The notes beneath the pieces are model-generated. The model was not told where the DNA came from, searched no databases, and saw only the letters and a program-made list of their open reading frames with translations. This document shows positions 1-4,525 of a DNA stretch of 7,685 nucleotides, one piece after another. The position numbers were made by a program, and so were the translations under genes. The stretch is taken from NCBI GenBank assembly GCA_038883475.1, contig JAVZMA010000030.1, positions 1 to 7,685 on the forward strand. Reading direction: 5' to 3'. Positions within the stretch are counted from its first letter, which is position 1; each line of letters begins with the position of its first letter. The DNA comes from JAVZLH01 sp038883475 (GTDB lineage: Archaea; Thermoproteota; Bathyarchaeia; Bathyarchaeales; Bathycorpusculaceae).

Positions 1-42
1 GCACCTTGCTTTTGTTTTAGGGTTCTAGAGGATAATTAGGGT

Positions 43-61
43 TATGAATTTTGAATTCATA
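43..61. repeat. Perfect inverted repeat, 8-bp arms, 3-nt spacer
   Basis: Arms TATGAATT (43-50) and AATTCATA (54-61) flank TTG. The site lies in the AT-rich leader region ahead of the V4R gene, about 115 bp upstream of its likely TATA box. It could be a regulator-binding site; a 3-nt loop makes a stable RNA hairpin unlikely. No ORF in any frame passes convincingly through positions 1-60, so the repeat appears intergenic. Function is inference only. Confidence 0.4.
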
Positions 62-174
62 TCGTGATTCAATTTGGTTGTTTGTTGGGAGCATGGCTTT
101 GAAATGTGAATAAAAAGGAAAGGCTGCATCATCCATATTTCTCACCGGTATTTCTATTTAGAGTCCAACTCTGA

Positions 175-183
175 CTTAAATAT
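175..183 (+). promoter_or_regulatory. Probable archaeal TATA box for the V4R gene
   Basis: CTTAAATAT resembles an archaeal TATA element. With the usual spacing of about 25 nt, transcription would start near 205 and leave a leader of about 50 nt before the GTG at 257. A second AT-rich box, TTTTAAAG at 217-224, is an alternative that would give a nearly leaderless transcript. Both are pattern-based calls. Confidence 0.4.
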
Positions 184-243
184 CTGTTTAATCGGAATTT
201 TAGGTTCATAAATCATTTTAAAGGGTGTTTCCCAGTTTTCTTT

Positions 244-248
244 GGGAG
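244..248 (+). promoter_or_regulatory. Shine-Dalgarno site deciding the V4R start
   Basis: GGGAG sits 8 nt upstream of GTG 257, the standard spacing. The longer in-frame alternative, TTG 242, has no comparable purine motif and would overlap this site. This favours GTG 257. Confidence 0.6.
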
Positions 249-256
249 TTATCGCC

Positions 257-769
257 GTGGAACACAGCCTAGAAAAACGTGCCAAAGGGAAAAGCAGAAG
301 TAAATGGCAAATCAAGTATTTGGGTACCGACTGGGTTTTATTCAGGGTTGAATCTCTGCAGGGAATGATTGAGGAAGTCAACAAGGTGTTGGGAACAGGC
401 GGTAGCCTAGTCTGGTACACGGCTGGCAAAGGCGCTGGAAGGTCTATGGCTAAAGTTTTCCAAAGTTTTCTAAAAGAGGGGGAAAACATTGAAGTCGTTT
501 TCAATAAAATTAGCAATTATTATGCGCGTTGGGGATGGGGCAGAATCGAAAAAGTTTTCTTAAGGGAGAAAACAGGCGAACTTATCATAAGAATACATGA
601 CAATGCCTTTGCCAGAGGACAACAAGCTCAAGTACCTTCATGTTTTTTCGTGAAAGGATACCTTGAAGGTTTAGTTGAAAAAATAACTGGAAAGCATGTA
701 ACATCTGAAGAGACAAAGTGCATGGCGAAAGGAGACGCCTACTGCGAGTTTCAAATAGCAACAGACTAG
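257..769 (+). CDS. V4R (4-vinyl reductase) domain protein, small-molecule/zinc-binding sensor
   Basis: This 170-aa protein (175 aa if TTG 242 is used) consists of an N-terminal region followed by a V4R domain in its last third. V4R domains are ligand-binding modules found in bacteriochlorophyll 4-vinyl reductase-related proteins, in many archaeal stand-alone proteins and in the sensor part of phenol regulators (DmpR, PoxR, MopR). The C-terminal block shows the typical pattern: Cys, then G-Y-L-E-G, then E-E-T-K-C, A-K-G-D and Y-C-E-F. Counting from TTG 242, C134, C160 and C168 are spaced 26 and 8 residues apart and E113 lies 21 residues before C134. As I recall the DmpR/MopR structures, the zinc ligands (Glu134, Cys155, Cys181, Cys189) have the same spacing. 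No DNA-binding or catalytic domain is attached, so it probably works as a sensor or ligand carrier. Its ligand cannot be read from sequence. The wHTH gene 95 bp downstream is a possible partner, though a separate promoter lies between them. Confidence 0.85.
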   Translation: MEHSLEKRAKGKSRSKWQIKYLGTDWVLFRVESLQGMIEEVNKVLGTGGSLVWYTAGKGAGRSMAKVFQSFLKEGENIEVVFNKISNYYARWGWGRIEKVFLREKTGELIIRIHDNAFARGQQAQVPSCFFVKGYLEGLVEKITGKHVTSEETKCMAKGDAYCEFQIATD

Positions 770-822
770 TCCAAAAAGAATTATTATGCTCAAAAGCAAT
801 TTTGGCTTCGTTTCATCACTAG

Positions 823-834
823 GCTTTTAAAAGC
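823..834. promoter_or_regulatory. Palindromic TATA-like promoter element of the wHTH gene
   Basis: GCTTTTAAAAGC is a perfect 12-bp palindrome. Its TTTTAAAA core lies about 35 nt upstream of TTG 864, so transcription would begin near 855 and give a leader of about 10 nt or less. No Shine-Dalgarno motif precedes TTG 864, which fits a near-leaderless transcript. The symmetry also makes it a candidate autoregulatory site for the gene's own wHTH product (inference). Confidence 0.45.
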
Positions 835-863
835 TTACCGCATAGATTATTTGGCGATAACAG

Positions 864-1322
864 TTGAAGAAGGCTTCTCGCGATTTTGATTTAACTGTTT
901 TAGAGTCTGTGCTCAAGGGGAAAACCCTGCTCGTTTACTGGTATTTATTACAGCAGCCAAGCCACACCGTTGGTGTCCGCGAAGTTCAGCGCGCCCTCGG
1001 CTTTTCAAGCCCCAGCATCGCCGTACACCACCTTGAAAAACTGCAGGATCTGGGGCTTGTGAGGAAGAAGGGCACGGGCGATTATGTTTTGGAGGAGGAG
1101 GTGAAAGTTGGGATTCTGCGGTTTTTCACGCGTATGGGACGTTTCATTGTTCCAAGATACCTTTTTTATTCAGTCTTTTTCTCAACCATGTTGGTAACCT
1201 ATGTAGCCTTGTGTTTTTTGCTTCAAGTGGCTCCGAGCTTCTACGCCTTAATGTTTGGGTTAATTGCGTCTGTTGCTTTTTGGTTTGAAACCTTTAGGTT
1301 GTGGAGGGCTAAACCATTTTGA
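864..1322 (+). CDS. Membrane-anchored winged-helix transcriptional regulator
   Basis: This 152-aa protein has an N-terminal winged-helix domain (about residues 12-80). Residues 34-46 (H-T-V-G-V-R-E-V-Q-R-A-L-G) form the first helix of the HTH, and residues 48-61 (S-S-P-S-I-A-V-H-H-L-E-K-L-Q) form the recognition helix. A G-L-V-R-K wing start and a short beta wing (65-77) follow. Two hydrophobic helices come next (about 98-121 and 124-146), ending in basic residues. This layout suggests a one-component regulator tethered to the inner face of the membrane, a form common in archaea. The only start in this frame is TTG 864: an in-frame TAA at 858-860 closes the frame just upstream, and there is no ribosome site. 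It is followed closely by the small gene at 1343 and the 2-TM gene at 1498, so it likely heads a small operon and may sense something through its membrane partners. The signal and target genes are unknown. Confidence 0.8.
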   Translation: MKKASRDFDLTVLESVLKGKTLLVYWYLLQQPSHTVGVREVQRALGFSSPSIAVHHLEKLQDLGLVRKKGTGDYVLEEEVKVGILRFFTRMGRFIVPRYLFYSVFFSTMLVTYVALCFLLQVAPSFYALMFGLIASVAFWFETFRLWRAKPF

Positions 1323-1342
1323 AAGAAAAGGGGGAAAATTTA

Positions 1343-1501
1343 ATGGATTATGTGTTGTTGTTTACCAAGAAATTCCAACAACAACATCTTTTAAGGCAAA
1401 AGGAAAAGAGGGGGAATTTGCGGGATGTCTCCCATGCTGTTCTAAAGTTTAGATTTAAAAGACAAAAAGAATCAAACGTTAAGTGGAGGATAAGCGTTTG
1501 A
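1343..1501 (+). CDS. Possible small basic protein (52 aa)
   Basis: This ATG-started frame encodes 52 residues rich in Lys, Arg and Gln (for example F-T-K-K-F-Q-Q-Q-H and K-F-R-F-K-R-Q-K), with no membrane helix or recognised domain. Two things argue it is real. A strong purine ribosome site, GGGGG at 1330-1334, sits 8 nt before the ATG. Its TGA stop (1499-1501) also overlaps the TTG start of the next gene (1498-1500) as TTGA, an arrangement typical of translational coupling. Against it are the low-complexity basic composition and the lack of any recognised family. It may instead be a short leader that only couples translation of the 86-aa membrane protein to the wHTH gene upstream. Confidence 0.45.
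   Translation: MDYVLLFTKKFQQQHLLRQKEKRGNLRDVSHAVLKFRFKRQKESNVKWRISV
1485..1489 (+). promoter_or_regulatory. Shine-Dalgarno site deciding the start of the 86-aa gene
   Basis: GGAGG lies 8 nt before TTG 1498. The longer in-frame alternative, GTG 1483, would place this motif inside the coding sequence and has no ribosome site of its own, so TTG 1498 is preferred. Confidence 0.65.
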
Positions 1502-1758
1502 GGAAAACTCTGCTATATGCTATAGTTGCTGTTGTCCTGGGGGTATCGCTGACACTCATTCCTTTGATAACGTTAACAAGGATTGAGGTCGAAAGATATG
1601 AGACTTCAAGGGAAGCTTTCGCGGACAGTATGAACAAACTTGAAAATATTGATGGTTTTAGGGCGGAAGGTTATCCTACAGACTTGAGAATTTTTGTGTT
1701 CAGTTTTGCCGTCGCCCTAGTCGCGTATGCCATTTTCAAGTTTAGGGTTATACGCTGA
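1498..1758 (+). CDS. Small two-helix membrane protein (86 aa), unknown function
   Basis: The protein has one membrane helix at about residues 5-26 (L-L-Y-A-I-V-A-V-V-L-G...), a polar loop of about 35 residues rich in Glu, Asp and Arg (about 27-62), and a second helix at about 63-81, ending in basic residues (K-F-R-V-I-R). The basic ends suggest both termini are cytoplasmic and the loop faces outward. I do not recognise a family. The TTGA overlap with the preceding frame and the close spacing to the membrane-bound wHTH gene suggest co-expression. A partnership in which this protein presents the signal to the regulator, or is regulated by it, is possible but inferred from position alone. Confidence 0.7.
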   Translation: MRKTLLYAIVAVVLGVSLTLIPLITLTRIEVERYETSREAFADSMNKLENIDGFRAEGYPTDLRIFVFSFAVALVAYAIFKFRVIR

Positions 1759-1772
1759 AACTTTTGTACCAC

Positions 1773-1796
1773 TTTTAGAACATCATGGTTCTAAAA
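1773..1796. repeat. Perfect inverted repeat, 9-bp arms, overlapping a TATA-like box
   Basis: TTTTAGAAC (1773-1781) and GTTCTAAAA (1788-1796) are exact reverse complements separated by 6 nt. The right arm merges into the A-rich TATA-like stretch CTAAAAAATA (1791-1800), which is about 50-58 nt before the ATG at 1849. A protein bound here would block TBP/TFB, so an operator is the natural reading. Readthrough RNA from the upstream operon would instead form a hairpin, but no T-run follows it, so it is a poor terminator. Confidence 0.6.
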
Positions 1797-1800
1797 AATA
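1791..1800 (+). promoter_or_regulatory. Probable TATA box of the 231-aa membrane protein gene
   Basis: CTAAAAAATA is centred near 1796. Transcription would start near 1822, giving a leader of about 27 nt that includes the GGTGA ribosome site at 1838-1842, which lies 6 nt before ATG 1849. It overlaps the inverted repeat at 1773-1796. Confidence 0.4.
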
Positions 1801-1825
1801 GCATTATAGAAGACGATTTCCTAGA

Positions 1826-1851
1826 TGAAAGAGCATGGGTGAAAGAGCATG
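1826..1851 (+). repeat. Tandem 12-bp direct repeat across the start codon
   Basis: TGAAAGAGCATG occurs at 1826-1837 and again at 1840-1851, a 14-bp period. Each copy ends in an ATG. Only the second ATG (1849) opens the long frame: the ATG at 1825 meets TGA at 1840, and the ATG at 1835 stops after seven codons. The repeat thus places decoy starts just ahead of the real one, and may simply be a small duplication. Confidence 0.75.
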
Positions 1852-2544
1852 TGGATAAAAAAGAAGGAAGTTTTTGCCGCTATAGCACTTGGCACAGTTG
1901 TCGCGCTTTTAGTTTTTTACTCTGGTCTAGCAAGCGAGAAAAATAGTTTCGGGTTTTCTCCGCTGGCCGAGACAAGCAATTTCAGTCAAGACTCGCAGCG
2001 TTATCAGTTGATCACTGAAACAATAGAGGGGGAGTTAGATAAAGGGACATTTGAGGACGCGGTCAGCAGGCTTGTGGCTTTAACTGAAGAAAAGAACGGC
2101 TATGTCAAGTATCTGGTTATGACCTACGTGGATGAGACTTGGAGCGGTCAGATGGTTTGCAAGGTTCCACCATCAAACGTGACATCTTTTACATTCGCTG
2201 CGAGAGCAATAATTGACGCCAACGGGACGGTTACGTACATAAACATAAGCATTGAAGAAATAGGCGAGTTGCTGGGGCTTAATGAAACCACATTTTCGAC
2301 AATTAACTTTAACATTAAAGAAATTAAGCCTCAAACTGGAACTGGAATAAGTCTTCCATTAGAACCAGTCATAAGAGTCCTTTCAACAAGTTTGCTCTGG
2401 ATTGCTCAAGGCTTAGCTGTGGGCATACCCTTATGCTTTGCATCGCTTGGAATCGTCCTCTTTATCAGCAGAGGAATAATACCATTGTGGAAGAACACTC
2501 TTAGGATTTCTAGGCAGTCTGGCAAACGCGAACAAGAGAGCTAG
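1849..2544 (+). CDS. Membrane-anchored extracytoplasmic protein, possibly DUF4349-like
   Basis: This 231-aa protein starts with basic residues (W-I-K-K-K) and a signal-anchor helix (about 8-28). An exposed domain of about 145 residues follows, then a strongly hydrophobic segment at about 177-207 and a basic cytoplasmic tail (K-R at 226-227). The exterior domain has five N-x-S/T sequons (N44, N110, N125, N132, N145), consistent with archaeal N-glycosylation and an outside location. The middle section resembles DUF4349 in layout: an N-terminal anchor; a helix with alternating charged residues (about 58-84) followed by G-Y-V; a V-P-x-S-N segment (106-110) leading into F-x-F-A-A-R; a second strand region; and a C-terminal membrane helix. 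That match is from memory and tentative. The function of DUF4349 proteins is unknown. The stop lies 3 bp from the convergent trmI stop. Possible control by the operator-like repeat upstream suggests regulated cell-surface expression. Confidence 0.7.
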   Translation: MWIKKKEVFAAIALGTVVALLVFYSGLASEKNSFGFSPLAETSNFSQDSQRYQLITETIEGELDKGTFEDAVSRLVALTEEKNGYVKYLVMTYVDETWSGQMVCKVPPSNVTSFTFAARAIIDANGTVTYINISIEEIGELLGLNETTFSTINFNIKEIKPQTGTGISLPLEPVIRVLSTSLLWIAQGLAVGIPLCFASLGIVLFISRGIIPLWKNTLRISRQSGKREQES

Positions 2545-2547
2545 GGG

Positions 2548-3330
2548 CTAAAAACCAATTTTTATTGCTTTTCTTGCAAACGTTATGTAGCCAGTATGCC
2601 CGGTCATGAGCGTCTGCGGGCGTGTTTTTCCTCTTTCAACCTGCATCCCGCGGAGTAGACATTCAACAGTTTCAATGTCAATGAAGCCCTTTTCCTTTAA
2701 GGCTTCCACGGTCTTTACAACTTGGTCTATTGTTGGGCTGAAAGAAACTATTGCTCCGCATGGTTTTAGGGCTGCGTAAGCATGGGAAATAACAAGCCAT
2801 GGTGTCGCCAAGTCAAGTATCACCGCGTCCACTTCCGCCTCATCTATTCCAGCAGTTACATCTTTATTCTTCAGTTCTACAAATTCAAGCAAGCCAGCCC
2901 GTTTCAGATTCTTCTCCGCAGTTTTAAGGAATTCCTCTCGGATTTCATAGCTGTAAACTTTGCCGTTTGGCTTAACATAATGGGCTAGGGCCGTGGTTAA
3001 AGCTCCGGTTCCAGTTCCAGCCTCGACAACACGGCTTCCAGAGCCTATTCCGCTGAACATTGTTATTAGGGCTATGTCTTTTGGGTAGGTTATCTGGGTT
3101 TTCCTAACAGACTTCATTATGTAGTCGCGGAGCAAAGGCTTTAAAGCAGTGAATTCAACTCCCAAGCTGCTTGATATTGTGGAACCGTATTCCTTGCCAA
3201 TTAATTCTTCAAGTTTTATGAAACCCTTATGCGTGTGAAAGCTTTCTCCTCTGTGGATTTTCACCAGATAGGTTCTTCTAGAATCTAAGTAAAGAAGAAC
3301 GTAATCTCCTTCTCCTATAAGCTCCGGCAA
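2548..3330 (-). CDS. trmI: tRNA (adenine-N1) methyltransferase TrmI (m1A58, archaeal m1A57/58 type)
   Basis: This 260-aa protein matches the usual length of archaeal TrmI (about 250 aa). It transfers a methyl group from S-adenosylmethionine to N1 of adenine 58 in the T-loop of tRNA; the Pyrococcus enzyme also methylates A57. The N-terminal small beta domain covers about residues 1-70. The K-T-Q-I-T-Y-P-K-D motif (77-85) precedes the Rossmann core. The SAM loop is V-E-A-G-T-G-T-G-A-L-T (102-112), followed by the acidic Y-E-I-R-E-E (128-133). The catalytic-region aspartate is D173 in V-I-L-D-L, with the family's D-L-x-x-P-W at 173-178, and the C-terminal R-x-K-T-R-P-Q-T is at 233-240. The enzyme works as a homotetramer. 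The start is TTG 3330, with GAGAGG 9 nt upstream and no alternative start in frame above it. It diverges from the homoserine dehydrogenase gene across a shared AT-rich promoter. A housekeeping function is very likely. Confidence 0.93.
   Translation of the reverse strand: MPELIGEGDYVLLYLDSRRTYLVKIHRGESFHTHKGFIKLEELIGKEYGSTISSSLGVEFTALKPLLRDYIMKSVRKTQITYPKDIALITMFSGIGSGSRVVEAGTGTGALTTALAHYVKPNGKVYSYEIREEFLKTAEKNLKRAGLLEFVELKNKDVTAGIDEAEVDAVILDLATPWLVISHAYAALKPCGAIVSFSPTIDQVVKTVEALKEKGFIDIETVECLLRGMQVERGKTRPQTLMTGHTGYITFARKAIKIGF
2557..2575 (+). terminator. T-rich terminator-like tract after the 231-aa gene
   Basis: The plus strand has clusters of T (ATTTTTATTGCTTTTCTT) 13-31 nt past the TAG stop. 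Archaeal RNA polymerase terminates at such U-rich tracts without a hairpin. The tract lies inside the last codons of the convergent trmI gene, so the two transcripts would overlap slightly. Confidence 0.4.
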
Positions 3331-3368
3331 TTGACGATTCCTCTCTATAGAAGAGCACCAGACAGATA

Positions 3369-3380
3369 ATAATATATTAT
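3369..3380. promoter_or_regulatory. Palindromic TATA element shared by divergent trmI and hom
   Basis: ATAATATATTAT is a perfect 12-bp palindrome between the two divergent genes and could serve TBP in either orientation. Its centre lies about 45 nt from the TTG of trmI and about 64 nt from the ATG of the homoserine dehydrogenase gene. Predicted starts near 3348 (minus) and 3401 (plus) would give leaders of about 18 and 38 nt. Confidence 0.5.
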
Positions 3381-3438
3381 GGAAGTCTAACAGAAAATAA
3401 GCCCTCCCAATAATGGTTTAACATGCGGAGATGCAGCC

Positions 3439-4476
3439 ATGAAATATAACCTTGCCTTTATCGGGTTTGGAACAGTTGGACAAGGACTAGCCAAAATACT
3501 GGTCGAGAAAAAAGGTTTACTGAAAAAGGAACACAACTTCGAATTCAACGTCGTCGCCATCTCAGACATAAAAAAGGGTTCAATTTTCAACGAGAAAGGA
3601 CTTGAACTTGAAAAGCTTCTGCGATTCGCCCAAAAAACTGGGAAAATTGAAGGCTACAAGGATGGAGAGAAGGGGCTTTCAAGTTTGGAAACCATAGAAA
3701 AGCCTATTGTAGACATAATTATTGAAGCTACATGGACAAATTTGGAAAGCGGAGAACCAGGCATAACACACATCAAAAAGGCTTTAGAATCTGGCAAGCA
3801 TGTGGTTACAACAAACAAGGGACCCATAGCCCTTGCATATCACGAACTCGCTGCAACAGCCAAGAAAAACAACGTTTTCCTAAGGTTTGAAGGCACAGTT
3901 TTAAGCGGCACGCCAGCGCTTAACCTATCCCTAGAAGATTTGGCTGGCGCAGACATAAAATCCGTTAGAGGAATTTTAAATGGCACAACAAACTACATAC
4001 TGACCCAAATGGAAAATGGAGTACTCTACAAAGAAGCATTGGAAACTGCGCGGAAACTTGGCTACGCTGAGGCTGACCCAAAAATGGATGTGGAGGCATG
4101 GGACCCAGTTGCAAAAATAACAATCCTTTCCAACGCTGTCATGGGCGGCAATGTCAGGGTAAAGGATGTGGAAAGAGTGGGTGTGACTGGCATAACACTC
4201 AAAGAGATTAAAGAGGCGCAGAAGGAAGGGAAAAGGATAAAATTGATAGCCAAAGCGTGGCGTGAGGGCGGCGAAATCAAATCTAAGGTTTCTCCAGAAA
4301 AAGTTCCTTTAACCGACGTTCTCGCTCACATCGGCGGAACCCTCAACGCTTTAACCTTTAACACAGACGTGCTCGGAGAAGTTACGATAGTTGGTCCAGG
4401 CGCCGGAGGCACAGAGGCTGGATACGCTCTACTAAGCGACATGCTAGCCATAAACAGATACTTCAGCAAAGCGTAA
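3439..4476 (+). CDS. hom: Homoserine dehydrogenase, monofunctional, no ACT domain
   Basis: This enzyme (EC 1.1.1.3) reduces L-aspartate semialdehyde to L-homoserine with NAD(P)H, at the branch to threonine and methionine; it is cytoplasmic. The 345-aa protein begins with a Rossmann fold holding G-F-G-T-V-G (9-14). The family's V-V-T-T-N-K-G motif is at 122-128, with K127. The substrate domain has G-I-L-N-G-T-T-N-Y-I (178-187), and G-Y-A-E-A-D-P (208-214) leads into D-V-E-A-W-D-P-V-A-K, in which D222 and K226 match the catalytic Asp/Lys pair of yeast Hom. G-P-G-A-G-G-T-E-A is at 319-327. The length ends at this core: there is no aspartokinase fusion and no C-terminal ACT domain, so allosteric threonine feedback through ACT is not expected. 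ATG 3439 is preceded by GGAG 8 nt upstream. It converges on the aldolase-Fae gene 49 bp downstream, which is not co-transcribed but may be metabolically related. Confidence 0.94.
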   Translation: MKYNLAFIGFGTVGQGLAKILVEKKGLLKKEHNFEFNVVAISDIKKGSIFNEKGLELEKLLRFAQKTGKIEGYKDGEKGLSSLETIEKPIVDIIIEATWTNLESGEPGITHIKKALESGKHVVTTNKGPIALAYHELAATAKKNNVFLRFEGTVLSGTPALNLSLEDLAGADIKSVRGILNGTTNYILTQMENGVLYKEALETARKLGYAEADPKMDVEAWDPVAKITILSNAVMGGNVRVKDVERVGVTGITLKEIKEAQKEGKRIKLIAKAWREGGEIKSKVSPEKVPLTDVLAHIGGTLNALTFNTDVLGEVTIVGPGAGGTEAGYALLSDMLAINRYFSKA

Positions 4477-4525
4477 GCTGATTTTCCCCGCTGGTTTAGA
4501 TTTCCGTTGCCAAGCCTTGCTTATG

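Noticed and set aside
1..60. Tail of an upstream gene at the left edge
   Set aside because: All six frames are closed by stops within a few codons and none shows a recognisable C-terminus.
154..516. Minus-strand 120-aa open frame opposite the V4R gene
   Set aside because: It is antisense to a well-supported V4R gene, has low-complexity composition and no recognisable domain or ribosome site.
1264..1452. Alternative 62-aa frame overlapping the end of the wHTH gene
   Set aside because: It starts inside the wHTH coding region without a ribosome site; the 1343-1501 frame has the better start signals.
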